From positions 11,115,904 through 11,179,903 of the forward strand of contig OU342808.1 of assembly GCA_910591455.2 (NCBI GenBank): a stretch of 64,000 nt of DNA. The letters are read 5' to 3'. Position 1 is the first letter of the stretch. The number at the start of each line of letters is the position of its first letter. This document shows positions 15,001 to 24,908 of this stretch, in pieces. The stretch comes from Pholis gunnellus. Taxonomy: Eukaryota > Chordata > Actinopteri > Perciformes > Pholidae. The position numbers and the translations under genes were made by a program. Below the pieces are notes generated by a model. It was not told the origin of the DNA. It saw nothing but the letters and a program-made list of their open reading frames with translations, and did no database searches.

Positions 15001-16539
15001 AATCTTATACTTAAACTGACACTTCAGCCTAATTCAATTCTTACACTTAAACTGAAACATGAAGCTCTTTCAGTGCTTTTATTTTAACAGCTATTTCAAC
15101 TTATGTGTTTGTATTTCGACTGCAACTATCTCAGTTTTTCAGCTATTTCAAATGTTTTAACGCACACTGGACGTAAACACTTACATACATATTCTTTTGA
15201 AAATTAAATATTTTCTAGTTCCTATATAACGTTCACAACTGTTGTTCACAATAGATCCTGTAACTACATATATAGTGTACACACACTATCAGCCATAGCA
15301 TCAGTAAACTTGTGAAACAGGAAACTAGTTAGGATACTGTGTAATGATGCAAATATGTTGCAAGGTCTTGTTTTGAAATATAACAAAAATGTAGACAAAA
15401 GTGATGTCTGGTGCATTGAAATATGTTTTCTTTTGTGCAACTTTTTTTGCCATTACTTTTTGTTTCAACTATATTGACCTGTATTATATTCTGACATGTC
15501 ATTATTGCCTCTATGATTCCTCAGATTAGGGAGACTGTATTAACCTTCATCAGCCAGAATGGACAGCACCAGAAACTGCTGAAGACCAAACACTTCAAGC
15601 ATCTGAAGCAGCTCATTGTGTCGAGTGGCCGACCGAATCAGGTGAAAGAGTTGGTGGACTACCTGATCAGTCAGAACTGGTAAGTTTTTGTTTTTGTGAG
15701 GGAATCAACATAAACGTCGACATAAAGAACAGGTTTCTGTATGTTACATGCAAACAGCATATCTAGAATATGATCGAGACAGGATTAGACTAATAAACTG
15801 TTGTCCACAACCATAAATACAGCAAAAACAACATCATGTTTAATGTTATGAAAACATTTATGTTCAGCGTTTTTACTGCCAGTGTATTCATCCATTGAAA
15901 GGGAGAAGTGATGCTTTTGATTTATCTGACATTTAGCTGTGAGATGCACAGCTTCCTCTATCTGTGTAGTCTACATCACATTTAATGATGCATGTGGCTT
16001 TGTGTACACGCTCTGGAAGTTGGACCATGTGGGCTCAGCTCATTGTTTGTCAGCTTTATATCAGACGTATCCTGTGAAGGCACAGTCTGAGTGTGTTGAG
16101 TTGACAAATTGCTCCTTCGGGTTTGTGTAATAGCCGACCGCCACCTGGTGTCTCAAGACTTTTGACCGATAAAGACCAAAACAAAAGCCCACCATATGCG
16201 TTTGACCTTTTCAAATGTAAGATTTGAGTTCTTCTCGTCATATTCTTTTTATCTGCTCTTCAGTCAGGACGATGCTGACTCACTCGCTCGTGAGTACATG
16301 AAACACAGAGAGCATCAAAGAGGGAAAACGCTGACAAACGGCTCACCTTCACCCAGCTGCCTGAAGGTAACTGAAGTTGATATCCTGGACCCAGTTTAGT
16401 CTGGGACTATTGTAGCTTTTGTATTTCCCCATTACCAGTTTGATTATTGATCTGTAACAGAAACATAACCGATCTGTAATTCTACTTTAATTTGTTTTTT
16501 CAGGAGTTTCTCAACATGCAAAATGGAGTGTCAGGATGA
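1..16539 (+). CDS. kntc1: KNTC1/ROD kinetochore protein, C-terminal ~1,900 residues (5' end outside window)
   Basis: Kinetochore-associated protein 1 (Rod) is the large subunit of the Rod-Zw10-Zwilch complex, which recruits dynein and Mad1/Mad2 to unattached kinetochores for the spindle checkpoint. Fifty-one coding exons can be joined. From 145 on they total 5,655 nt (1,884 residues plus stop), and a partial exon at 1-55 adds about 18 residues. Human KNTC1 is about 2,200 aa, so roughly 300 N-terminal residues are missing to the left. The first exons read like the end of the N-terminal beta-propeller (FLPSMTVCYSLDVSSVSCLV, then DTIYLLEGICENPE). The remainder is helical solenoid including the Rod C-terminal region, for example VSLDKLYMSTVNHVFEKK around 10101. 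The stop at 16537-16539 ends a 12-codon last exon. No frameshift or internal stop is seen. Neighbours hcar and hip1r match the human order. Identity rests on recognised sequence and synteny; exon 1-55 is the least certain. Confidence 0.93.
4475..4510. repeat. Perfect 15-bp inverted repeat (hairpin) in a kntc1 intron
   Basis: GTGTTGGATGTTTTA at 4475-4489 is followed by a 6-nt loop and its exact reverse complement at 4496-4510. It lies in the 4325-4885 intron. Confidence 0.85.
5799..6362. mobile_element. Fold-back MITE in a kntc1 intron
   Basis: The left end TTAAAGGAATACTTC is inverted at the right end (GAAGTATTCCTTTTAA). Internal arms also pair: sequence near 6044-6085 reappears inverted at about 6184-6232 (the GTCGTATGCTCACTACTTCC arm), and 5870-5910 pairs with 6295-6340. 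The whole ~560 bp is therefore an imperfect hairpin with no coding capacity. Ends of this kind are common in teleost non-autonomous DNA elements; the family is not named here. Confidence 0.75.
13276..14196 (-). mobile_element. hAT DNA transposon, internally shortened, with perfect 8-bp target duplications
   Basis: The element proper is 13284-14188 (905 bp). Its ends are perfect 15-bp terminal inverted repeats, CAGGGGTGGCCAACC on the left and the exact reverse complement on the right. It is flanked on both sides by the same 8-bp direct repeat GGCTAGAA (13276-13283 and 14189-14196). Eight-bp duplications and CAGGGGTGG-type ends are diagnostic of the hAT superfamily (Charlie/Ac group). It sits in the kntc1 intron between exons 13127-13181 and 14236-14299, antisense to the host gene. 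Only the 3' part of a transposase is present, so it cannot move by itself. Confidence 0.95.
13636..14088 (-). pseudogene. hAT transposase C-terminal fragment (hATC dimerisation region)
   Basis: A 150-codon open frame inside the hAT element, read antisense to kntc1. The segment KILSMFGSTYVCESVFSTLK followed by KSKHRSVLTDTHVKELL is the hATC dimerisation region typical of hAT transposases. The N-terminal BED zinc finger and the catalytic DDE/insertion-domain part are absent, so this is a remnant of a full transposase of some 550-650 aa. The preserved open frame suggests fairly recent insertion. The start methionine at the high-coordinate end is only the first ATG in frame and is probably not a native start. 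Confidence 0.85.
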
Positions 16540-16675
16540 ACAGACATTTCTGCAGCTGTATTTATATATTTTTACTTTGTCTCTCTTGGGCTGAGATGCA
16601 ATATTTGCACTTCTATCTATATTTCCACTGTGCATGTAATATTTGGAATAAATGCTTTTCATTATTGATTGTGTA
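16540..16675 (+). terminator. kntc1: kntc1 3' UTR with AATAAA signal
   Basis: After the stop at 16537-16539, a canonical AATAAA lies at 16647-16652, so cleavage is expected near 16665-16675. The 3' UTR would be about 130 nt. Confidence 0.75.
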
Positions 16676-18340
16676 GTGGAATTCTTGAAAAAAGATCAAT
16701 ATCAAAAATCAAAGGCTATTAATCTGATTTTATTGTATTATCTACTGGCTTGTTTAAGTGTATATTCATGTTATAACTGCTGGCTAACGTGCGGTAGAAG
16801 GAACATTTATATGACAACAATTTGCAGCTGAAAATAAATCACAATAATTTTCAGAGTGTAAGAAGAAATGAATTCCCATCTGAGAGATGAAATGTCAAAC
16901 TTGTATTATTTATATTTTTAAAAAAAAGTTAGATTGCTGTTGCATAAACACAAATTAATTGAAGTACGTAAATGTGTTGCAGGCTGTGTTCCTTTATATA
17001 TTAAACCTTAATTTGTATTCGTTTAGTATCTCTTTTTTGTTTTGTTTTAATGTGTTCCTGTCACCTTTGTGAAACATCCTGTCCGAGTCTATAATTATGA
17101 ATAAACATTTGAGGGGTACTTTTTTGAGATCCTTATCATTCGTAATAGAAGACTTCCCCTTTAGTGATGCAAGTTACCCACTTATAGATATTATAGATAT
17201 TTCGGTGAGGAAGCAATTCTCATTTCAATCTGGAAGCAGGCAACCACACTGAGGAACCTTTGCACCAATCTTTACAGATCAGGTCCTCTTGACTATTAGC
17301 CCAAAGAATGTAAGGATATACAGCTCTGCATTTTGTCATTGTGGATAAAACTCCCACTTAGTCAAGGTTCAGCTTGTACTTGGTAAATATTGATAAGTGA
17401 GTGCGGGTTCAGGGAGTTGATGCGGTAGTTAGTGAATCACATGCACTGTTCTTTTGAGAGGATGCTTCCAGTTTTAAATGAGAATTGTTAGGTTGAAATG
17501 ACATAATTAACAAATCAAAGTCTAAAATAATGTTTGATGTGTTTGCTTTCAAATTAGAAATTGGTTATACTGTGAATGTCTTTCAAAAATATAAATAAAT
17601 TGCATTTTTGTTCTGCATTGTAAGGCCTGAGGTTCATTAGTGAAAAAGTATTCATTACCTGGCAAGGTGGCTTCTATAAATGTAAAGAGTCACGTTTTCA
17701 AAAACTAGTTAGCTGTCCGCATAGTTTTCGGGGAGCCATCTAAACATAGAGGAGGTGTTTATTGTTTTAGGTGTTGTGTTTCTATGTCGTGTATTCACCA
17801 CATTTATAAACCACATGAACCACATCTATATTGAGATCTTTTAACTATCAAATGTCATCGGATGCCACAAGTCAGCAGGTGCTGAAGTTATACTCTTAAA
17901 CAAAACACAGTTGCATGTGAATCAAGTTGGTAAGAATTTCTTATTTTTCACCTTGCATTGAAGAATTTGCTTTTGTATTAATAACCAAGTGGATGTCCTC
18001 TATCTATAGGGAATGAACAAACTAAGGCCACCAACAACAAACAAAAATCTAAATTTCAGAAAATAAATTCTCAACATCTCATGGTTTTTTGTACTGAATG
18101 TGTAAAATACTCTGCCATTTTGACCAGACTACGGCATATTTGCTTGTGTTATAATGCATTACAGTGTCAAAGCATTCCTGTCAAGCAGGATTTTATTTAA
18201 AAGGAGTTATATATATATATATATATATATATATCATTAATATGACTTGGTATCATAATGATCATATATTGTCTGGTATGAGATATTTTTATCATCGCAG
18301 GTGATATGTGTGTTTCCATAATTATGACGCAGTTTTCACA
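16676..18340. other. Intergenic DNA between kntc1 and the HCAR gene; (TA)n at 18209-18234
   Basis: AT-rich sequence with no long open frame or recognised exon. The only simple repeat of note is about 13 TA units at 18209-18234. The two flanking genes converge here. Confidence 0.6.
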
Positions 18341-18357
18341 GGCTTAAAAGATGATAT

Positions 18358-18363
18358 TTTATT
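18358..18363 (-). terminator. Possible poly(A) signal of the HCAR gene
   Basis: TTTATT on the plus strand reads AATAAA on the minus strand, about 420 nt past the receptor stop codon. Other AT-rich matches are nearby, so the choice is tentative. Confidence 0.4.
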
Positions 18364-18784
18364 CATAAGCTGATATTAGTACAACAATGTCTGGTTAATT
18401 TAATGAACTTCATGAACACAACAACAAAACTGAATTCATTGTGAGTTTAGACAATTGTCTATAAGTCGGACAAAATATTAAGTACATATATTATTTAAAA
18501 GCTTTACAGTAGCATACGTTTTACAAAAGAAATATTCAGAAATGTGCAGTCAATATATAGCAAAGAAAAAATAACAACTTTACAATGTTGCTATGGCATG
18601 TTTTCCAAAGGCAATACATTTTTCGCATTCAATATGTACTGGATAACTACTGTATATGAGAAGTACAAAAATAACATTGTTGGCTCTAGCACGTACATGA
18701 CAATTTTGAAAGAGATATGTCACTTTTACTACAAATTTTAACTACGGAGCTGCAGCCGTCTTATTGGTTTCCTTGATTGTGTGA

Positions 18785-19756
18785 TCAGAGCTGGCTGAGC
18801 GACTGGGAGGTTTCTCGAGTTTTGTTCTCTGTACTTTCACCAGTGTCTGCCTGGGATAGATGAAATACTCTCCTGCAGATGTTCTTGAAGACAGGGCTGG
18901 AGAAGTAGTAAACAACAGGATCCAACACGCTGTTGAGATAGGTCAGGCTAATGGTGATGTAAAACACAATGGTCAGGTCTTCCAGAGCAGAGCAGACTTC
19001 AGAATCGGAGAGTTTGATGGCTAATTGTTTGGTCTGGATCCAAATCAGCAGCTGTGCGATGTTGCTTGGGAGGTAGCAAACGACGAAGAGCACCGCAACC
19101 ACAATGATGAACCAAAGAGCCTTCCTAATCTTTGCCTGCTGGGCCAACTTTCTCCTTCTCAGGTGGTCGATAATGTGGAATGTGCAGTAGAGAACCACAA
19201 GCAGAGGAATATAAAACACAAGGAGAAACTCAAACTTGTGCCAGTTCAGATTATGGTGCATTTCAGTATCAACCATGAAGCTCTCACAGCGGGTTGTGTT
19301 GACGTGTTTCAGATGGAAGACATGAACTGTCAATGAGATGGTGAGCAACCACATTCCAACTGCTCCACACATGGCTTTGGGGAGACTCAAAGAGTTGATG
19401 GGATGATGGGGATGCACCACACGCATGTACCTGTCCACAGCGATAGCCATCAAGAAGAGGGTACTTCCACTGCGGTTCAGTGCCAACATGAAGAGGCAGA
19501 TGTTGCACATCGCGTGTCCAAACTTCCACTTGATGTTCGAGTAGTAGTAGAAGGCACGGAAAGGCAAAGCCATGTTGAGGAAAAAATCTGCCATTGCCAG
19601 GTTGAAGAGTAACACCGTGCTGCTCTTCCATGGCCTCATGTGGAAGCAGAAGACCCAGAGAGCCAAACCATTTCCCAGGACTCCAAACACAAACTCTGTC
19701 CCCAACACTGGCGGCAGCACCTTGGCCAGCAGTGTTCCGTTAAAGTAGCACCGCAT
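18785..19756 (-). CDS. hcar1: Hydroxycarboxylic acid receptor-type GPCR (HCAR1/GPR81-like)
   Basis: An intact single-exon class A GPCR of 323 aa. HCAR receptors are Gi-coupled plasma-membrane sensors of lactate, 3-hydroxybutyrate and related acids. Seven hydrophobic segments are visible. An N-glycosylation site (NGT) is at residues 6-8, the conserved TM3 cysteine at C84, DRY at 108-110 followed by VVHPHH, and the TM7 motif DPVVYYFSSPVFK. R95 in LALNRSGS matches the TM3 arginine that binds the carboxylate in mammalian HCARs (R99 in HCAR1, R111 in HCAR2). CESF in the second extracellular loop also fits. The location next to hip1r, as in human, supports HCAR over the related OXER1 and GPR31. Which of the fish HCAR copies this is cannot be told, and the natural ligand is not shown. 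It is tail to tail with kntc1 and head to head with hip1r. Confidence 0.85.
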   Translation of the reverse strand: MRCYFNGTLLAKVLPPVLGTEFVFGVLGNGLALWVFCFHMRPWKSSTVLLFNLAMADFFLNMALPFRAFYYYSNIKWKFGHAMCNICLFMLALNRSGSTLFLMAIAVDRYMRVVHPHHPINSLSLPKAMCGAVGMWLLTISLTVHVFHLKHVNTTRCESFMVDTEMHHNLNWHKFEFLLVFYIPLLVVLYCTFHIIDHLRRRKLAQQAKIRKALWFIIVVAVLFVVCYLPSNIAQLLIWIQTKQLAIKLSDSEVCSALEDLTIVFYITISLTYLNSVLDPVVYYFSSPVFKNICRRVFHLSQADTGESTENKTRETSQSLSQL

Positions 19757-20379
19757 GTTGACGTACGTGTTGCCTCACTGGCTGCAGATCTGAGAAATAA
19801 CCCTTTGACAAGTGTCTGTATTCTTTAAAGGGAAACTTCTAAACAGAAAAAAAGTGTGAGGTTTTTTTTGCATTTACAGGAAGTCTGATGCTGACGGTTC
19901 TGCTTTTCAAAAACTGTTAATACACAAAAGTTCTTTATATATCCCCAAAGATTATATATTTCTCCAGAAAGCTACAAAGGGGTTGACTAATTACTGCTGA
20001 GGAACAGCAAGTAAGGAATAGTATAACTTCACAATACCCTTGCATGTGGAAACATACAGTATTTACCTTAAGTCTTGCATAAAAATCTTTATTTCATTGC
20101 GTCAATCTTCAATTAAAATCAATCCACTTGAATAAAGTCTGTAACCCTCCATGTGCAGGACCCTTCCCTAAAAGTTAATACACCTCTTTGCAAAAACTTT
20201 GCTTGTGATTCCAGAGCTAAATGGTCTAACTTGCCTAGTTAACATCCCTGTTACTGCATGTGTCATTGACTGCTCATCTTGTTTCAATTACAACTATTAT
20301 TAAGTTGTCCTGAGAAACTCTTTTTCTTGGTTGCTTTAATTTAGGAACTGGAAATAAGTGAATTGTTGGTTATGAATTT
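19757..20379. other. HCAR upstream region
   Basis: The 5' flank of the receptor gene. No TATA box or spliced 5' exon could be placed with confidence. Confidence 0.5.
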
Positions 20380-21025
20380 TAGCCCCTTCACTTTTGCCAC
20401 ATTTTGCTGTTATATAATACATTTTAAATCTTTGTATAATACCCATAGTAACAACAAAGCAAAAACATGCATTTTACTTTTTACAAAAGTCAGTATTCAA
20501 AGAAGGGTGTTGCTAAGATAACCAACCCAACAGCTTTACATTGCATGCAATATGTGACAAAGTGCAGCAACTAAGTCACACGGGACTGGTGTTACTCTGC
20601 TGAGAAAATAAATTGTGGCCGGATCAGATAAAAACCTCAACTCATTGTTGCATGCCAAGAGCTATAACTGTGAAAAACCAGGCACGACTCATCATCGCAA
20701 CCTACAGTGAAGTCAGTGGCAGCATTATGATGCAGCCCAGCATAAAGAAAAAGACTGAGAGACTGCTCAGGATTGAGAGGACAATGAACCAAGCGAACAG
20801 GTGTTGGACAACAACTAAAGTGAACATGACTTCAGACTGGGATGAAGGTCAAAGCCCATCAAAACACAACGGCTTGGCGTGTTTGTGGGACAAGTCCATT
20901 AATGTCGCTGCCAAACTGTCCATGTCCAAACTCACACCTGAGGGTACCAGTTCAGTGATGGGCTCTGTCCAGCCTACAAAGCACTGAATAAATGGTCTGA
21001 ACACATCAATTAAATGTCTCAGTCT
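20380..21025 (+). mobile_element. Decayed Tc1-like (Tc1/mariner) transposon
   Basis: The left part (20385-20470) resembles the long inverted repeat of teleost Tc1-like elements: CCACATTTTGCTGTTATA, then a run through CAACAAAGCAAAAACATG. From about 20640 to 20920 degraded transposase-gene sequence is recognisable, including CAGACTGGGATGAAGGTC and GGACAAGTCCATTAATGTC. The end near 20975-21000 resembles the tail of the transposase gene (CACTGAATAAATGGTCTGAA). A 124-codon open frame at 20613-20987 is a by-product of this remnant. The recognition is from memory of the family, without alignment. Confidence 0.62.
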
Positions 21026-21574
21026 CTGTTTATTGCTTTGATGCTGTTGGTTTTAAACAAGATTCAAGTCTATAATGAAACCAGATTTTTGGGTTTTTAA
21101 GTGAAGGAATCTGGAAAGTCTGACATCATTTGTACAGATAGGTGAACAGACGATTCAAATAGAATCTTTGAATTGAATTAACCGGCAAATTAAAGTAAAA
21201 TAAATTCACATTCAGCACAAATGAGTCTTTCAGACAGCAACATATGTGCGGCAGCCATGTGAAGTAAGCCGAAATGTTAATGCTTTTGTGTTTGTTTGAG
21301 TTAAATGAATATTTTACTGAATTATGCTTTTCACAGCCTTCCAAAGAGGAAGATAAGTGGGTTTGTGTGACTTCCTGTGGGTAGATCAGCTTTCATTGTG
21401 CAATGAGAACTTATTAAACAGAAGTTAAAGAAGCAAGAATCTTCTTCTCCAACTTAATTTTAGTAAATCCGAGAATTCTATTTAAGAGAACCCCACCCAT
21501 GTCATTTTACTGAGGCCTCACAAAAGATGTGTGAGCAGTTTTTAAATGTTTTTTAAAAATAGAGTCAAGGACAT

Positions 21575-21596
21575 CCCCCCCCCCCCCCCCCCCCCC
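21575..21596. repeat. Homopolymer C22 tract
   Basis: Twenty-two consecutive C residues just upstream of a LINE remnant; assembly length is often unreliable in such tracts. Confidence 0.9.
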
Positions 21597-21639
21597 TCCC
21601 TCCCCAGACCGTGTTTTACATGTCAGTAGGGATATTCCT

Positions 21640-22850
21640 AGTTATTTCAGCAATTTTATACCTGCTTCGCTGTCCTTTTTAGCTGAAATCATTTCCCGTA
21701 CAAAATCAACTACGTGCAGTCTTGATTTTATACAAACTAAATGTCTTGAAGAGGTTATTGATACAGTTGGTCCCAGTGTTTTGTTGATTATTAATAGCTC
21801 ACTGGCAACAGGAACTGTTCCATCAACTCTTAAACATGCTGTGGTCCAACCTCTTTTAAAGAAACATAATCTTGATCCCTCTGTTCTTAGCAATTTTAAA
21901 CCCATTTTTAAACTTCTGTTTTTATCAAAGGTTTTAGAAAAAGTGGTTTCAACCCAGCTTTCAGATAGAACCCACTCGGTCACCATAGCAGGTAATTACT
22001 CATCCTCTACACCTCACATTACCTGTGGTGTACCGCAAGGTTTCATTTTATTTTCCATAAACATGCTCCCACTTGGTCAAATCATTCAACGTCATAATGT
22101 CTCTTTTCATTGCTAACGCAGACGACACACAGATATACCTTCCCTTGAGACCTGATGACCCCAGAAGCCTAGCTGTTTTAATGATATCAACTGTTGGAAG
22201 GCACAAACTTTCTTCAACTCAATAACTCAAAATCAGAAATCATAATATTTAGTCTCCCAAACCCAATCACTCCCATTATAAGTGCCCTTGGCCCCCTGTC
22301 TGTTAACATAAAGTCCAACTTAGGAGAAGTTTTTGATTCAAATTTAAGCTTCAAACCACAAGTCACAAAAGTTGTCCGGTCCTGTTTTCTTCAAACTAGA
22401 ACAAATTCCAAAATCAAACCAATTCTCTCTCACCCTGACCTGGAAAAAGTCATTTATGGATTCATCTTATCAAGACTCGATTACTCTAACTCCCTTCTCT
22501 CTCGCCTCCAACTAGTTCAGAACGCAGCAGCTCGGCTTCTCACTGGTTTTAACAGACGGCATCACATCACCCCAATCCTGGCTTCTCTTCACTGGCTCCC
22601 TGTTCGTTTTAGAATTGATTTTAACAATTTACTGTTCACTTTAAAAGCACCAAGTGAAAACAAAAGGTGACCGTGCTTTTGCCATCAGGGCCCCTCGGCT
22701 TTGGAACAACCTGCCTAAGTATAAAGCTCGTAGAATCAGTAATCTCTTTTAAATCACTTCTTAAAACACATTTTTACAGACTGGCTTTTATGGGATGTCG
22801 TCTGAATGTATCAACTGAACTGTTGTGCATGTAAATCATGGGAATTCATC
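21640..22850 (+). mobile_element. Broken non-LTR retrotransposon (L2/Rex1-like LINE), reverse transcriptase part
   Basis: Two open frames (21781-22116 and 22194-22670) in different frames carry typical LINE reverse-transcriptase text: LLKKHNLDPSVLSNFKPI, THITCGVPQGFILFS, MLPLGQIIQRHNVSFH, then LQLVQNAAARLLTGFNRRHH and LASLHWLPVRFRIDF. The region between them (near 22117-22193) still contains the catalytic Asp-Asp segment in nucleotide form but is out of frame. The 5' half with the endonuclease is missing, as usual for 5'-truncated LINE copies. Both breaks and truncation indicate a dead copy. Confidence 0.85.
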
Positions 22851-24908
22851 CTTTAACATTGTTATTAATTAAATAATCACAAAAAGAGAAGAGGAGTAGT
22901 TTTAACATGATATTTGAATCTAATACTGTATTTGGAGAATGCTTTAGAAACAATAATAAAGGAGGCTCTGAAAACAACATAGCAGTGCATTATTTTCTGT
23001 GGTAAATGTAATGCTTTATGTAGATTATTTTAGTTATCAACAGTGTCAATTAGTCATGTTGAATGAATTATGTGGAGAATGAATTGGTTCTTTCATAAAC
23101 AACAGAAGGCTGAAATGGGTTATGGGGAGCTCAGTTTGTCGCTCACACACTCCGTTTATAAACCTCTACTGCTGTCTAGTGGATAACATTTGAAAATGCT
23201 GCCTTTGCCATATGTTTAGGAGACGAGAAGCATGTTTCCTCAACTGTGGGAGAAAACTTTTTCTCTGTGCTTTTGGATTGCTATCCATAAACCCACGCAA
23301 GTGTGCACTGAACTATTCTCACATGACTTATCAGTCGCTATCCTGTCACATGTCAGGGCTCCCACTCAGTAATTTTTCAATGGATGTGAGTTGGGCCTTG
23401 CCAGTTCACAAAAATGTGAAAGAGCCAGTTTAGCCTGCAGGGCAAACACTTCCTTTTGTTCCCTTCTCTGTCCCATCACCTGCATACTTGGGAACAAAAC
23501 ATCATGGTCACAACTCCACCCGGCGCAACAAACGGCAAATTCCAGTCCTACAACATTGAAGAGGTCTGAAATGTCAGAGCCTATAATGTACGAAAGAAAC
23601 AACTGAAGTGTTAGTTTTCTTATTCCAGTGTCAAACAACAGCACATGAGATGCATGTTGTCCATTTTTTGAATGTATGACCATTTGCTTTGTATCTTTTA
23701 TTCTTTGAATGGATTTATTTCTGAAGGTTTGGGCTGAAACTGTGAAATGCTAAAAGATGAAGGAAGCAGACAAACAAAACAAGTTATTCCACATACATCA
23801 GGTCTTGTTAGGCAAGTCGAGTAAAGATGGACAAAGCAAGAGTCACCTTGTTGACCTAAATCTATTAAAGAAGGATACAAGGGAGTGTGAGAGGAACATA
23901 TATTTTCATTTGTTGATGTCCTTTATTAAAGCCAATCAGCAGAGGACATTTAAATAACCAGAAGCAGATGAATTAGAGTGTCTGATCTATTGTTGACGTT
24001 TTAAAGTTGTGAGCCTAATAAAACAGCTGCACCTCAATGTGAGGTACATTTCGCTGAATTAATTTATCGTAAATAATATCATAAATATCCCACATTTATC
24101 TACTTTCATCAGCTTTTTTTCTCTTGTTTCTGTCACTGAATTATCCTGAAATACGAAAGACATTTTAAACAGTGTTCATTTTATTTTAGAGGACTTCACC
24201 ATTGTTTGCATTCTTTTCCTATCCATCTTGGGGGCACAAATACCTACAACCATATGAGCTGCTGTGCTACATACAGTCCCAATTCATCCATACTATTATT
24301 GAGTTTGCTTTAATGACATAACATTACTTGTAATAGATATGGCGAATAGTACGATGCTTATGGGCTGGCGCATGTTTCCACGTGTCACAGCAGTCTAATC
24401 GGAGCATCATTTCCTGGTTTATTATTTCACAACTACTTGACTGTTATTGTACAAGCAGATGCAATCTCGGGATTATAAAAAACAATTATAATCCTCATGT
24501 GTTTCGATTTCATTGAGGTGACGTCACTGCATGCAGCTGAGAGAGACGGACAGATGAGCGTGCCTCGTCAAAATAAATAACCGAAATACAAAGCACAATA
24601 TAACAAGGGAAATGCTGATTCAAAACGCTTATCTGCGATGATGTCGGCGGTAGAAGACATGATGATGATGATGATGATGATTTCCTCTACCTAGGGGGAG
24701 GATCTATCTACGTAACGCGCTCATTGCTCTTCCTCCTTCAGCCGCGATGCAGCACCAGCAATGAAGCCGCAGCCTGGAGATGTCCCATAGAGACTATGGG
24801 GTCTAGATAGAAGAACGCACCGCTGATATTTCCGCGAGCCCTGGACGTTTTTTTGTGTCTTAATTTATTTAGTTTCCTTTCTAAAACCGTCATTGTAAAA
24901 ACCAGAGG
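22851..24908. other. HCAR-hip1r intergenic region and hip1r promoter flank
   Basis: No coding exon recognised. There is an ATG-trinucleotide run at 24661-24681 and a full cAMP-response palindrome at 24519-24526. CpG density rises toward 24700-25000, as expected for the hip1r promoter and 5' UTR. Confidence 0.5.
24519..24526. promoter_or_regulatory. CRE palindrome TGACGTCA upstream of hip1r
   Basis: An exact 8-bp CREB/ATF consensus about 380 bp before the hip1r start codon at 24909. Chance occurrence in a window of this size is possible, but the location is promoter-proximal. Confidence 0.4.

Larger units (their letters stand above)
7967..16539 (+). other. kntc1: kntc1 exon map, 3' half
   Basis: Coding exons: 7967-8095, 8184-8300, 8415-8524, 8664-8880, 9310-9399, 9491-9656, 9955-10013, 10101-10317, 10400-10473, 10574-10784, 11077-11189, 11328-11383, 11740-11818, 11897-12021, 12130-12265, 12384-12479, 12705-12761, 13127-13181, 14236-14299, 14570-14699, 14814-14903, 15525-15679, 16264-16366, 16504-16539. 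The 13182-14235 intron is enlarged by a hAT element. Introns 14904-15524 and 15680-16263 hold AT-rich sequence without a recognised gene. Confidence 0.85.

Noticed and set aside
19025..19631. Frames on both strands within the receptor gene
   Set aside because: Shadows of the HCAR-type coding sequence in other frames.
20613..20987. A 124-aa plus-strand protein
   Set aside because: Overlaps a decayed Tc1-like transposon and carries no intact transposase motif; explained as a remnant.
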